DNA of 51,416 bases, taken from Clostridiales bacterium (lineage in GTDB: Bacteria; Bacillota; Clostridia; Lachnospirales; Lachnospiraceae). Position numbers and translations under genes: made by a program. Positions within the stretch are counted from its first letter, which is position 1, and every line of letters begins with the position of its first letter. The notes under the pieces are model-generated. The model ran no database searches. It was given only the letters and a program-made list of their open reading frames with translations, and had not been told where the DNA came from. The DNA lies in the NCBI GenBank assembly GCA_029007845.1, contig JAQXIP010000101.1, forward strand, positions 1 to 51,416, given 5' to 3'. This document shows, one piece after another, positions 35,992 to 45,274 of the stretch.

Positions 35992-37383
35992 TTATGACTC
36001 CCACACATTTTTTTCTTTCAGATAGGCCTGATTCTCCCGGATCACCTGACTCATAGCCTCTGCTCCCGGTGCGCCAATTGTATTACGCTTCTCCACGCAG
36101 GTCTTCATGGAAATTGCCTCATAGATGTCTTCTTGAAATACCGGACTGATTTTCTGGTATTCCTCCAGTGGCAGATCATCCAGCGCAATCTTTTTCTCGA
36201 TACACAAAAGCACAAGCTGTCCTACAATCCCATGGGCATCCCGGAAAGGAACCCCATGATTCACCAGATAATCTGCTGCATCAGTTGCATTGGTAAATCC
36301 GTTCTTTGCGCTTTCCTCCATTCTATCTTTCCGGAAGGTCATAGTCTTAATCATTCCATTCAACAGGGTAATGCAGCCCTTTACGGTGTCAATGGCATCA
36401 AAGACCAGCTCCTTATCCTCCTGCATGTCTTTGTTATAAGCAAGAGGAATTCCTTTCATCGTAGTAAGAAGGGACATAAGCGCACCGTATACCCGTCCGG
36501 TCTTTCCCCTTACCAGTTCGGCAATATCCGGATTCTTCTTCTGAGGCATAATGCTGCTTCCGGTGCTGTATGTATCATCCATCTCCACAAACTGATACTC
36601 ATTGGAATTCCAGAGAATCGTCTCTTCGGAGAATCTGGACAGGTGCATCATAATCGTAGACATGGCACTTAAAAACTCAATGAGATAATCCCGGTCAGAG
36701 ACACCATCCATACTGTTAAGCGTTGGACCGTCAAATCCAAGAAGCGATGCCGTCAATTCCCGGTCCAGAGGATAGGTTGTCCCTGCCAGTGCTCCAGAGC
36801 CAAGCGGACAGCGGTTCATCCGGACATAGATATCGGACAGGCGCTGACGATCCCTTTTAAACATCTCAAAATAAGCTCCCATGTGATGCGCCAGTGTAAT
36901 CGGCTGTGCCTTCTGCAGGTGGGTAAATCCCGGCATATAGGTATGAAGGTTTTCTTCCATCACCTGCTCCAGTGTCTCTAATAACTCTTTTAACAGCCCA
37001 TCCATAGCCACTACTTCATCTCTTGTATACAGCTTCATATCAAGAGCTACCTGATCATTCCGGCTGCGTCCGGTATGCAGCTTCTTTCCCGTATCACCAA
37101 CCCGTTCGATCAGGTGGGCTTCCACAAAGCTGTGAATATCCTCATACTCATTTCCAAACTCCAGCGTCCCATCTTCAATGTCTTTCAGAATGCTGTTTAA
37201 CCCCTCTACGATAATATCTTTCTCCTCTTCTGTCAGAATTCCCTGTCTGCTAAGCATCGTGACATGGGCAATACTGCCGCGGATATCCTGACGGTAAAAC
37301 CTCTGATCAAACCCAATTGATGCATTAAAGTTATGAACTAACTGATCTGTTTCTTTTGTAAATCGGCCGCCCCAAAGTTTCAT
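35992..37383 (-). CDS. argH: Argininosuccinate lyase
   Basis: A 463-residue member of the fumarase/aspartase superfamily that splits argininosuccinate to arginine and fumarate, the last step of arginine synthesis. Diagnostic motifs are KLWGGRF at the start, HTGRSRNDQVALD, HLQKAQPITLAHH and the signature GSSIMPQKKNPD. The ATG at 37383 follows a weak AGAGGA site. argG is not beside it. It has a strong promoter at 37423-37451 and is followed by eno. Confidence 0.97.
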   Translation of the reverse strand: MKLWGGRFTKETDQLVHNFNASIGFDQRFYRQDIRGSIAHVTMLSRQGILTEEEKDIIVEGLNSILKDIEDGTLEFGNEYEDIHSFVEAHLIERVGDTGKKLHTGRSRNDQVALDMKLYTRDEVVAMDGLLKELLETLEQVMEENLHTYMPGFTHLQKAQPITLAHHMGAYFEMFKRDRQRLSDIYVRMNRCPLGSGALAGTTYPLDRELTASLLGFDGPTLNSMDGVSDRDYLIEFLSAMSTIMMHLSRFSEETILWNSNEYQFVEMDDTYSTGSSIMPQKKNPDIAELVRGKTGRVYGALMSLLTTMKGIPLAYNKDMQEDKELVFDAIDTVKGCITLLNGMIKTMTFRKDRMEESAKNGFTNATDAADYLVNHGVPFRDAHGIVGQLVLLCIEKKIALDDLPLEEYQKISPVFQEDIYEAISMKTCVEKRNTIGAPGAEAMSQVIRENQAYLKEKNVWES

Positions 37384-37422
37384 ATTTTATCCTCTTTTCT
37401 ATATCATTCTTTTTCTCTTAAC

Positions 37423-37451
37423 AGTATAACTGTCCATCTTCATTTTGACAA
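37423..37451 (-). promoter_or_regulatory. argH promoter (sigma-A type)
   Basis: TTGTCA (37446-37451), exactly 17 bp, TATACT (37423-37428) on the minus strand. It lies just beyond repeat copy D. No clear ArgR box pair was found. Confidence 0.75.
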
Positions 37452-37462
37452 GCTATGACTTT

Positions 37463-37550
37463 CCATGAAATATCCCTTTGAACACGTCGGCACTTGGTTT
37501 TGCGTTTTTTGCAAAACCTTAGTACCGCTACGTGTTCAATGGAGCGAAAG
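37463..37550 (-). repeat. Partial copy (D) of the palindromic repeat family (inner module)
   Basis: Read on the minus strand, it starts with CTTTCGCTCCATTGAACACG immediately after the TAA stop of the small membrane protein gene. It runs through the whole inner hairpin, identical to copies B and C, and on to AAAGGG.TATTTCATGG, then stops. The outer module and the left ATGAAATA arm are missing. It occupies the space between that gene and the argH promoter. Confidence 0.9.
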
Positions 37551-38015
37551 TTACTTTGAAACCTGTTTCCGCAGCATCAGCTCTTCGAGTACTTCCTTAT
37601 ACACCAGAATGATATGGGCATCAATATAACAGTATTTGTTCTCGATAAATTCATAGGATTTAAATAAGAAACAAAGACTGATCAGTCCCAGACTTACCAG
37701 GGTAATTCCAACCGGAAGCATCTGCGAGATTAAAAACAGGGAAACCGCCAGATAAAAGACAAATTCCGGCAGATACATACGGTTAATCCGCATGGCATAT
37801 AACATCGTATCCATCAGTCTTGTGGAGCGCCTTTCAATGGATACGATATCCTGGTCTTTTAATTTCTCATAGATGTCCTGAAACACCTCTTTGTTGTAAG
37901 CGATCTTTCCGCCTTCCTCCTGCTTCGGCAGACTGTTCTGATAACATCGAAAATAATGCTCATAGGATTGTATCCCCAGCTCGCTTTGAATTAATTTACG
38001 GAATAAACTTGCCAT
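37551..38015 (-). CDS. Small membrane protein of unknown function
   Basis: A 154-residue protein: a charged N-terminal half (about 1-80) followed by two transmembrane segments (about 84-118; YLAVSLFLISQMLPVGITLV) and a cytosolic helical tail. No family recognised. The ATG at 38015 has AAAGG upstream. It follows the RACo-like gene by ~85 bp and may be the last gene of that unit. Its stop codon touches repeat copy D. Confidence 0.65.
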   Translation of the reverse strand: MASLFRKLIQSELGIQSYEHYFRCYQNSLPKQEEGGKIAYNKEVFQDIYEKLKDQDIVSIERRSTRLMDTMLYAMRINRMYLPEFVFYLAVSLFLISQMLPVGITLVSLGLISLCFLFKSYEFIENKYCYIDAHIILVYKEVLEELMLRKQVSK

Positions 38016-38102
38016 ATTGCTGCCTTTCTGTTCTTTCAGGAACTACACTCCAATAATCCCCCATTCTTTATCAATATATGCAGTGCTGTGTCCTTTTGCT
38101 TT

Positions 38103-39596
38103 TTACGAAAAATCCATATTGCGAATAAATTCTTTTTCAAAAAAAGGGGAATCCGCCAGTTCCATATGCCGGATCTTTTGCTGCGCTTTTTGCCATAATG
38201 CTTCCTGTTCTTCCTTTGACAGCCGGCACAGCTTTCCGGCACCGGCTAATGCCTGGTTCCCACATATCTCCACCGGACAGGAAAGCTCTGGCAAAAGACC
38301 AATTTTTTTTGCATTGCTTTGATCTAAAGCATTCGCAAAGTCCCCACATAACATGACCACATCTGGAATGATTTTCTTTTCTTCCATAAGTGCAGCCGCA
38401 CCGCTTCGAATCGCTGATTTAGCCATCTGAAGGGAACGGATATCCTCCTGCCACAGCCGCACGCCCCGCATTCCGGTACCGGTAATCCTTACCGGATTCT
38501 CTTTCAGATACCCTGTATCATCCATCTGTCCACTGGAAAGAAGGCCGGCTGCCACATCTACCAGACCAGAGCCAGAGAGCCCCCTGGCTTCCCCTCCGCC
38601 AACAACAACCGTATCCCAGTGTTTCGTATCAGGATTCCAAGATGCCTTTTTGATCGCTCCTTTGACAGCGGTCATTCCCTGACGGATTCCTGCCCCCTCA
38701 AAGGCAGGACCTGCTGCAGTTGAAGTTACCGTTATCATACCGTCCTGACAGATTCCCAATTCTCCATTTGTTCCGATATCCATCATGAGTACTGCCTGCG
38801 GACTCTGCAAAAGCTGTTTTGCTATGATGCAGGCATAAAAATCGGAACCTACATGTCCACCAAGTGTAGGAGGAACATAACAATGGGCATTGGAAAAACG
38901 CTCCATATCAAGCCGGGGGAGTGTTTCCCAGAATCCATCCTTTAACATAGAGGAAAAGGGAGCCCTTGAAAGTCCCTGAAGATCCACCCCGCAAAAAATA
39001 TGGGTCATTACCGGATTACCTGCCACAACAACCGATAGAAGCTTTTTCTCATCGGCTCCATTCTGATTCATGATTTTCTGGAGCATCTGATAGATCTCCT
39101 GCCGGATCAGGGCACAAAGCTGTTTCATGTGTCCGGCAGATTCCAGGGCATATTCCATCCGGGAGATGACATCCGCACCATATACTCTCTGTGGATTTAA
39201 CCGTTTTTCATATCCAAGTTCTTCCCCACTCTCATAATCCAGAAGAGAGACTGCTACCGTTGTTGTTCCCAGATCCACAGCAGCCGCTGTATAGGAAATA
39301 CGCTTCTCCTGCTTTCCTGCCCGGTTTTCCTGCTCAAAATCGTTCGTTTCGGTTTCTTTTTCGTCCGGATTCTTTGGCCAGAGCACCGTTACATCATCAA
39401 GAACCGGATAAGTACAGGCAAGTATTTTTGTCTTACCTTCTTTTTCCTCAAGAAAGACCTGGCATTTTCCACATCTGCCATGCTGCCCGCAGTCCACTTT
39501 CAGGTCAATCCCCATGTCAATCAGTGCCTGGGAAAGCTTCGTTCCTTTCTCTACACAGATTTTTCTGCCATCCGGCCATAATCTCACTGTTACCAT
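38103..39596 (-). CDS. RACo-like ASKHA-domain protein with N-terminal [2Fe-2S] ferredoxin
   Basis: A 497-residue protein. The N-terminal ferredoxin domain has cysteines in VDCGQHGRCGKCQVF and a later LACTYP. A linker leads to an ASKHA/DUF4445 region with phosphate-binding motifs (AAVDLGTTTVAVSLLD, MDIGTNGELGI, GAGIRQGMTAVKGAI). RACo proteins use ATP to drive one-electron reduction of Co(II) to Co(I) in corrinoid proteins and so rescue inactivated methyltransferases. The gene overlaps the start of its upstream neighbour, a MetH-activation-like protein, by 7 bp. No corrinoid protein or methyltransferase is in the window, so the client is unknown. Confidence 0.85.
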   Translation of the reverse strand: MVTVRLWPDGRKICVEKGTKLSQALIDMGIDLKVDCGQHGRCGKCQVFLEEKEGKTKILACTYPVLDDVTVLWPKNPDEKETETNDFEQENRAGKQEKRISYTAAAVDLGTTTVAVSLLDYESGEELGYEKRLNPQRVYGADVISRMEYALESAGHMKQLCALIRQEIYQMLQKIMNQNGADEKKLLSVVVAGNPVMTHIFCGVDLQGLSRAPFSSMLKDGFWETLPRLDMERFSNAHCYVPPTLGGHVGSDFYACIIAKQLLQSPQAVLMMDIGTNGELGICQDGMITVTSTAAGPAFEGAGIRQGMTAVKGAIKKASWNPDTKHWDTVVVGGGEARGLSGSGLVDVAAGLLSSGQMDDTGYLKENPVRITGTGMRGVRLWQEDIRSLQMAKSAIRSGAAALMEEKKIIPDVVMLCGDFANALDQSNAKKIGLLPELSCPVEICGNQALAGAGKLCRLSKEEQEALWQKAQQKIRHMELADSPFFEKEFIRNMDFS

Positions 39597-40243
39597 TCTT
39601 TTTCATTCCTCATCTCACACCACAGGCATCCGTCTGCTGTACCCTGACAATACCTGCATGGGTTTTCTAATTTCTTTTTTTCATCCGGAACTTTCAGAAA
39701 AAGTCCTGCAAGAGAAAATACCGGATGCAGCATTCCTCTGTCATAGGTAACCCCGATGTCAGCCGCACCAGTAGTCTTTAAGATCCGTTCTGCCATCTTC
39801 ACATCCATGCCATAATAACCTGGTCCAAGAACCACGGAAGCAGTCATGCCTTCCCGCTTCCATTGCGCTTCATAACGTTCTCTAAGCAGTTTGCGGGCTA
39901 GTGATAACGCAATACCCGCACAAGTCTCTTCTTTGTACTGCAAGTCGAGATGTTCCAGGCATGAATCCGGTATATTCTGTTGAACACAAAGGACAAAAAG
40001 GCATACCTGTCTAATCTGATATTCCTTCCATTCCCGGAATCCTTCCCACAAAAGGGTTTCACCTGAAGCAAGCAAAAGCCTGTGATCTTCCACAGAAACC
40101 ATTCCTTCTGCAACTCTTCCCCGCACTCCATATGGGCGCACTTCCCCGGGCTTTAACCTTCGTTTTTCTGCCTCCTGCTTCATCAGTCCGTAAAATGTCT
40201 GACCGGCAAAAGACAAGGTTTCTTTCTTCCACACTTCTGACAT
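39590..40243 (-). CDS. Vitamin B12-dependent methionine synthase activation domain-like protein
   Basis: A 217-residue protein resembling the stand-alone clostridial relatives of the MetH reactivation domain. Visible are GYYGMDVKMAERIL, fitting the GxG-type SAM-binding segment, an alpha-beta core, and a C-terminal cysteine cluster CRYCQGTADGCLWC that could hold a metal or Fe-S centre. Such proteins occur beside RACo genes and are thought to help reductive methylation of corrinoids. It starts one base after the DUF1294 gene and overlaps the RACo-like gene. The family call is from pattern and context. Confidence 0.65.
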   Translation of the reverse strand: MSEVWKKETLSFAGQTFYGLMKQEAEKRRLKPGEVRPYGVRGRVAEGMVSVEDHRLLLASGETLLWEGFREWKEYQIRQVCLFVLCVQQNIPDSCLEHLDLQYKEETCAGIALSLARKLLRERYEAQWKREGMTASVVLGPGYYGMDVKMAERILKTTGAADIGVTYDRGMLHPVFSLAGLFLKVPDEKKKLENPCRYCQGTADGCLWCEMRNEKEW

Positions 40244-40244
40244 G

Positions 40245-40541
40245 TTACCACACCTGTCCTTTACCAGCTGCCATTAAGACACATGCAATCACTGCTTCGA
40301 GTAACAGGATGGCGGGAAACCCAACTGCAAAATACCAGTGCCTTGTCTTGTGGTGAAAGACCCGCATTCCGGCTATTCCTCCAATTCCACCGCCAAGTAT
40401 AACGGGAAGGAACAAGTATTTTTCCGGCACTCTCCACTTGTGATGGATGGCCTGTTTTTTATCATATCCCATCAGAAAAAAAGCAATTCCATTCACTAAT
40501 AGCAAATAACCAGCTGCCAGTACAAAAAAGTTTTGGTTCAT
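40245..40541 (-). CDS. DUF1294 small membrane protein
   Basis: A 98-residue protein with three hydrophobic segments and the DUF1294 core: NGIAFFLMGYDKKQAIHHKWRVPEK, here split as MGYDKKQAI and WRVPEKYLFLP, then GGGIGGIAGMRVFHHKTRH. The family is membrane-embedded and of unknown function. AGGAGG precedes the ATG. It appears to be the first gene of the small corrinoid-activation unit, after the aspS terminator. Confidence 0.88.
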   Translation of the reverse strand: MNQNFFVLAAGYLLLVNGIAFFLMGYDKKQAIHHKWRVPEKYLFLPVILGGGIGGIAGMRVFHHKTRHWYFAVGFPAILLLEAVIACVLMAAGKGQVW

Positions 40542-40570
40542 TTCCTTTCCTCCTAGTCAGACACAGATAG

Positions 40571-40603
40571 CAAAACAGCCCCGGTAACAAAACCAGAGCT
40601 GTT
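40571..40603 (-). terminator. aspS terminator
   Basis: On the minus strand AACAGC..CTGGT pairs with ACCGG..GCTGTT (with G-U pairs), followed by TTTTG, just after the aspS stop. Confidence 0.7.
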
Positions 40604-40615
40604 CTCCATTCCCGG

Positions 40616-42400
40616 TTAGTGTTTTTCGATGGAAATCTCCAATTCTTCCAGCTGCTTTGGATCAACACTTTCCGGTGCAGATGTCATGAGACACGAAGCA
40701 TCCTTTACTTTCGGGAATGCAATCACATCACGGATGCTGTCTTCTTTTGCCATGAGCATAACAAGACGATCCAGACCATATGCAAGTCCTGCATGTGGTG
40801 GAACACCATAGCGGAACGCATCCAGAAGGAAGCCAAACTGCTCATGAGCCTGCTCCTTTGTAAATCCTAATACCTCAAACATTTTCTCCTGAATATCATC
40901 CTGGTGGATTCGGATACTTCCTCCACCAATCTCATTTCCGTTTAATACAATGTCATATGCTTTCGCACGTACCTTTCCCGGATCCGTATCAAGAAGCGGT
41001 ATATCTTCTTCATATGGCATAGTAAATGGATGATGCATTGCCATATAACGGTTCTCCTCATCTGACCATTCCAATAATGGAAATTCAGTAATCCAGACGA
41101 AACGATATTCATTTTTATCTAAGAGGTTCATCTGTTCTGCTAATAAGAGACGCAGAGCGCCAAGAACGGAAAATACAATCTTATCACGGTCTGCTGCAAA
41201 TAAAAGCAGATCTCCCGGTTCACCTTCCATGGCTTCAACTAATGCACTCATCTCTTCCTCTGTCATAAACTTTGCAAAAGAAGATTTGATTGTCCCGTCT
41301 TCCTGGATTGCTGCATAGGCAAGCCCCTTTGCGCCATATCCTTTTGCATAGTCCACTAACGCATCAATCTTCTTGCGAGGCATCTGACCCTGTCCTTTGG
41401 CATTAATTCCCCGGACACTTCCGCCATTATCGATAGCACCTTTAAATACACCAAAACCGCAATTCTTTACTACTTCTGTTACATTCGTAAGTTCCATGCC
41501 AAAACGGAGATCCGGTTTGTCAGAACCAAACCGTTCCATAGCTTCTTTCCAGCACATTCTTTGAATTGGCAGTGCTACATCAACATCCAGAACCTCTTTG
41601 AACAGATACTGCAGCAGACGCTCATTCACGTCCATGACTTCTTCCTGGTCTACAAAAGAAAATTCCATATCCATCTGGGTGAATTCCGGCTGGCGGTCTG
41701 CCCGAAGGTCTTCGTCCCGGAAACATCTGGCAATCTGAAAATACCGGTCAAACCCGGAACACATTAACAATTGCTTGAACAACTGCGGGGACTGTGGCAG
41801 CGCATAGAATTTTCCAGGATGAATCCGGCTTGGCACCAGATAATCCCTGGCTCCCTCCGGTGTACTCTTCTGGAGAATTGGCGTTTCAATCTCAATAAAT
41901 CCTTCTTTTGCCATAAACTGTCTGGCAAGAGTGGCAACCTGACTTCTCATATAAATATTTTTCTGAAGATCCGGTCTTCTAAGATCCAGATAACGGTATT
42001 TCAGACGGATCTCTTCTTTTGTCTTACTGTTCTCCTCAATTGGAAACGGAGGAGTCTCTGCCTCAGAAAGGATCCGCATATTCGTTGCACGGATCTCAAT
42101 GTCTCCGGTCTTTAAGTTCTCATTTACCGCTCCACGACGGGCTTCCACGGTTCCCTCGATTGCTGCAACATATTCACTTCTCAATTTCTCTGCTTTTGCA
42201 AAACACTCTGCACCACAATCTGCTTCTTCAAAGATCACCTGCAAGATTCCTGAGCGGTCACGTAAATCCACAAATATAATTCCGCCTTTATTCCGGCTCT
42301 TCTGAACCCATCCCATAACGGTTACCGGTTGTCCAATATTTTTGTTTGATAATTCTCCACATCTGTGGCTTCTCTTCAAGCCCTGCATTGACTCTGCCAT
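40616..42400 (-). CDS. aspS: Aspartyl-tRNA synthetase
   Basis: A 594-residue bacterial-type class II synthetase. It has an N-terminal OB anticodon domain (GWVQKSRNKGGIIFVDLRD), the class II catalytic domain (FMAKEGFIEIETPILQKSTP; ARCFRDEDLRADRQPEFTQ), the bacterial GAD insertion, and motif 3 GLAYGLDRLVMLM. With GatCAB present it may be non-discriminating, charging tRNA(Asn) as well, but asnS could be elsewhere. The AGGAGG site overlaps the stop of the HD-GYP gene, so the two are coupled. Confidence 0.97.
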   Translation of the reverse strand: MAESMQGLKRSHRCGELSNKNIGQPVTVMGWVQKSRNKGGIIFVDLRDRSGILQVIFEEADCGAECFAKAEKLRSEYVAAIEGTVEARRGAVNENLKTGDIEIRATNMRILSEAETPPFPIEENSKTKEEIRLKYRYLDLRRPDLQKNIYMRSQVATLARQFMAKEGFIEIETPILQKSTPEGARDYLVPSRIHPGKFYALPQSPQLFKQLLMCSGFDRYFQIARCFRDEDLRADRQPEFTQMDMEFSFVDQEEVMDVNERLLQYLFKEVLDVDVALPIQRMCWKEAMERFGSDKPDLRFGMELTNVTEVVKNCGFGVFKGAIDNGGSVRGINAKGQGQMPRKKIDALVDYAKGYGAKGLAYAAIQEDGTIKSSFAKFMTEEEMSALVEAMEGEPGDLLLFAADRDKIVFSVLGALRLLLAEQMNLLDKNEYRFVWITEFPLLEWSDEENRYMAMHHPFTMPYEEDIPLLDTDPGKVRAKAYDIVLNGNEIGGGSIRIHQDDIQEKMFEVLGFTKEQAHEQFGFLLDAFRYGVPPHAGLAYGLDRLVMLMAKEDSIRDVIAFPKVKDASCLMTSAPESVDPKQLEELEISIEKH

Positions 42401-42414
42401 GTCAGTCGATCCTC

Positions 42415-43047
42415 CTAAAATAGTTTTTTATGTTTTATACGCTCCGGATCAATGGTATGAACCACCTCTTCAAAAGCTAAGAACACTCTCATATCAAAAT
42501 TTTTTACTTCATCAATCATCAGATCCATTGCGGTATCCGTATCAAAGGCTTCCCGGTAAGGCCGGGTGGATACCAGTGCAGCATAGACATCACACGTACG
42601 GATGATTCTTGCCCCAAAAGGAATGTCTTCCCCTTTCAGGTTATCCGGATACCCTGAACCATCATAGTTTTCATGGTGATGATATACCGCCGATAAAATC
42701 GGTTCCTCAAACCCCATGGATTTCAGTATATCATAACTGAAACCCGAATGCATCCGGACATACATCACTTCCTCGACATGAAGGGTATCCTTCTGACGTC
42801 CATAAATATAACGGCTCAGGCGTAGTTTCCCAATATCATGAAGCATGCCGGTCATTGCCATCTGCTTACAGAAGGTCTCGTCACACCCAAGCTTTTCTGC
42901 CACATAATAACTTAAATTGCTTACCAGAACTCCATGTTCAATTGCATACCTGGCATCTTCCTGCAGTAATTCGGACATCTCCTGTTCGGATTCCAGATCC
43001 GTCTGTTGTTCATACCGCTCTGCCACCATACCAACACTACTTTTCAT
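42415..43047 (-). CDS. HD-GYP/HDIG-domain protein (possible c-di-GMP phosphodiesterase)
   Basis: About 210 residues from the ATG at 43047 (MKSSVGMVAERY, GGAG ten bases upstream); ATG 43056 or TTG 43065 are alternatives. The HD core is MTGMLHDIGKLRL, then MHSGFSYDILKSMG, and the GYP-type block YHHHENYDGSGYPDNLKG, ending RIIRTCDVYAALVSTRPYR. This arrangement is that of HD-GYP phosphodiesterases that open c-di-GMP. There is no attached sensor domain. It sits between hemZ and aspS, an odd place for a signalling enzyme. Confidence 0.85.
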   Translation of the reverse strand: MKSSVGMVAERYEQQTDLESEQEMSELLQEDARYAIEHGVLVSNLSYYVAEKLGCDETFCKQMAMTGMLHDIGKLRLSRYIYGRQKDTLHVEEVMYVRMHSGFSYDILKSMGFEEPILSAVYHHHENYDGSGYPDNLKGEDIPFGARIIRTCDVYAALVSTRPYREAFDTDTAMDLMIDEVKNFDMRVFLAFEEVVHTIDPERIKHKKLF

Positions 43048-43116
43048 ATTCCTCATTCTCCACAACCTTCAGCCTGGGCTGAAACACTTCATCAGTACGT
43101 AACAATCAGAAAACTC

Positions 43117-44565
43117 TTATGATGTTTCAAAAAGCTTTCTTTTCCGTTCAATCATCTCGTCAATCCGGTCAATATACTGTCTCACATCTTTGACGTTCTC
43201 ACACCGTTCAATATGTCCATCCCCATATACCCGCTTTGTACTGCTTCCGGCACCGCAGGCAAGAATCGACTGCTTCTCCTCCATGATTAAGATGTTATAT
43301 AATCCTTCTTTTCCAGGTCTGGCATATCCAACATTCTCCCGCTGGGAAGTTCCACTATCCGAAGCGCTCTTCTGGCGGTACAGATAATATGGTTCATATT
43401 GGTTTTCCCGGGCAAATGCTTCTCCCGCTGACAGCATCCTTTCGATATTCCCGTAGGTCAGATCTTCATACTGCTCTTTATATATATTAAGATTTGCCGC
43501 ACGTTTTGTGATAAGGGAGTGAATGGTAACGCTGTCCGGCTCTAACCCCCGGATTTCTTCCAGCGTCCTTTTCACATCCTCTGTGGATTCTCCCGGAAGC
43601 CCTACAATCAGATCCATATTAATATTGTCATGCCCACACTCTCTTGCAAGGAAAAAGGCTTGTCTTACATCCTCCACCGTATGCCTTCGCCCAATCAGTT
43701 CTAACGTCTTTTCATTCATTGTCTGCGGATTAATGGATATTCTGGTCACACCCATTTCCTTTAGTGCCTGCAGCTTTTCCCGGCTGACACTGTCCGGACG
43801 TCCTGCCTCCACCGTAAATTCAGTGCACTGCTCTATCGGATATGCCTGTCTGATATGGGAAATCAATTCTTTTAACTGATCTGCGGATATCGCAGTAGGT
43901 GTTCCGCCACCAATATATACCGTATTAAGTGTTCGGTTTCCCATCAGCCCCTTAACCGCTTCAATCTCCCGATACAGTGCCTTAAGATATGGCTCCACAA
44001 GTGATGCATTCCTTTGAATCGGAAAAGAAGTGAAAGAACAATACAGGCAGGTAGTCGGGCAAAACGGAATCCCTACATACAGACTGTACCCGTTCTGATA
44101 ATCCATATCACGAAGCAGTGTGAGCTCCCGGTGGGCAATCTTTGTGCCAAGCTGCGCTTTTTCCTCTGAGCAGTGATAGAACTGCACCATGTCCCGGCAA
44201 GTCTCCTCCGTGGTCTTTCCCTGCTCTAACAATTCCATGCAAAGCTTTGTCGGGCGGACACCTGTCAGAGTCCCCCAAGGCAGATCCTTTTTCGTGTAAT
44301 CCGATAATGCTTTGTAAAGAAGACGCTTTAGCTGGTCTTTCCTCGTTCTTCGATCCTGACTTTTATACGAATCCTCATAGCGGTATGACTGCCCATTGTC
44401 CTTTACAATAATGGAAAGAACTCCATCTTCCTCATCAATCTCTACCGACCGGCTATCCATATCCGGCTGAAGCTTTACCAATTCCACTTTTTTTTTTGGA
44501 TAAAATGCCTTTACCAGTGCTTCCACCTCATAGGAAAAATCATCCGATTTCATCCATACTTTCAT
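43117..44565 (-). CDS. hemZ: HemZ-type coproporphyrinogen dehydrogenase-like radical SAM protein
   Basis: A 482-residue radical SAM protein of the HemN/HemZ family. A ~160-residue N-terminal region precedes the cluster motif CPTTCLYCSFTSFP, followed by NTVYIGGGTPTA, VEAGRPDSVS and INPQTMNEKTLELIGR. HemZ is assigned to anaerobic oxidation of coproporphyrinogen, though other roles (haem chaperone-like) exist in the HemN group. The gene is 33 bp downstream of the MBL hydrolase gene and ~70 bp upstream of the HD-GYP gene. A TTCAGCC/GGCTGAA palindrome at 43068-43083 lies in the latter gap. Confidence 0.9.
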   Translation of the reverse strand: MKVWMKSDDFSYEVEALVKAFYPKKKVELVKLQPDMDSRSVEIDEEDGVLSIIVKDNGQSYRYEDSYKSQDRRTRKDQLKRLLYKALSDYTKKDLPWGTLTGVRPTKLCMELLEQGKTTEETCRDMVQFYHCSEEKAQLGTKIAHRELTLLRDMDYQNGYSLYVGIPFCPTTCLYCSFTSFPIQRNASLVEPYLKALYREIEAVKGLMGNRTLNTVYIGGGTPTAISADQLKELISHIRQAYPIEQCTEFTVEAGRPDSVSREKLQALKEMGVTRISINPQTMNEKTLELIGRRHTVEDVRQAFFLARECGHDNINMDLIVGLPGESTEDVKRTLEEIRGLEPDSVTIHSLITKRAANLNIYKEQYEDLTYGNIERMLSAGEAFARENQYEPYYLYRQKSASDSGTSQRENVGYARPGKEGLYNILIMEEKQSILACGAGSSTKRVYGDGHIERCENVKDVRQYIDRIDEMIERKRKLFETS

Positions 44566-44598
44566 GTTTGTGTACCATCCTTACCTGTACTAGCCGTC

Positions 44599-45246
44599 TT
44601 AAATTTCTCCCATATAGGGATTGTACTTTTTCTCATATCCTATGGTCGTATCTTCTCCATGTCCGGTATACACCTTTGTGTGATCCGGAAGCGGGGAAAG
44701 CTTTTCCCGAAGAGAAGACAGCAGCTGTTTTGCACTTCCGGTAGGCATATCGGTTCTGCCAACCGACTCTGCAAACAAGGTATCCCCGCTAAATAAGATA
44801 TCCTGTTCTGGCAGATAATAACACACCGATCCAACCGTATGTCCCGGAGTGGACAGAACCTGTATCGTTGTTCCGATAAGCTTCAAAACATCCAGATCAT
44901 TCACCCACTGATCCGGATGGGCAGTTATGCTTGCCAGAATCATATCCGATGCATTTATGGAAGGATCTTCCACCAGCTCCTGCTCTAACCGGCATGCATA
45001 CACCGGAATCTGAAACTGCTCTTTCAACTGATCCACTGCACCAATATGGTCAAAATGACCATGGGTTAATAAAATAGCTGCAAGCTTCCACTGGTTTTCC
45101 TTAAGCTTCTCCCCTATCCGTTCCGGGGAGGATGCAGGATCAATTAATAAGACTTCTTTTGTATCCTCATTTACGAGGAAATAACAATTCGTTCCAATGG
45201 GTCCTAGTACCATTGTCTCAACTTTTAATGCTGCTGTCTGCCCCAT
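44599..45246 (-). CDS. MBL-fold metallohydrolase (glyoxalase II-like)
   Basis: About 215 residues from the ATG at 45246 (MGQTAALKVE), which has GGAGG eight bases upstream. Metal ligands are clear: THGHFDHIGA, GHTVGSVCYYL, FSGDTLFAESVGRTD and the final GHGEDTTIGYEKKYNPY. This is the hydroxyacylglutathione hydrolase-like group, whose substrate in Firmicutes is usually unknown. The order RSH-MBL-hemZ is a recurrent Firmicute arrangement as far as I recall. Confidence 0.9.
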   Translation of the reverse strand: MGQTAALKVETMVLGPIGTNCYFLVNEDTKEVLLIDPASSPERIGEKLKENQWKLAAILLTHGHFDHIGAVDQLKEQFQIPVYACRLEQELVEDPSINASDMILASITAHPDQWVNDLDVLKLIGTTIQVLSTPGHTVGSVCYYLPEQDILFSGDTLFAESVGRTDMPTGSAKQLLSSLREKLSPLPDHTKVYTGHGEDTTIGYEKKYNPYMGEI

Positions 45247-45274
45247 ACTGTCTACCTCCATCGATTCTTATCCA

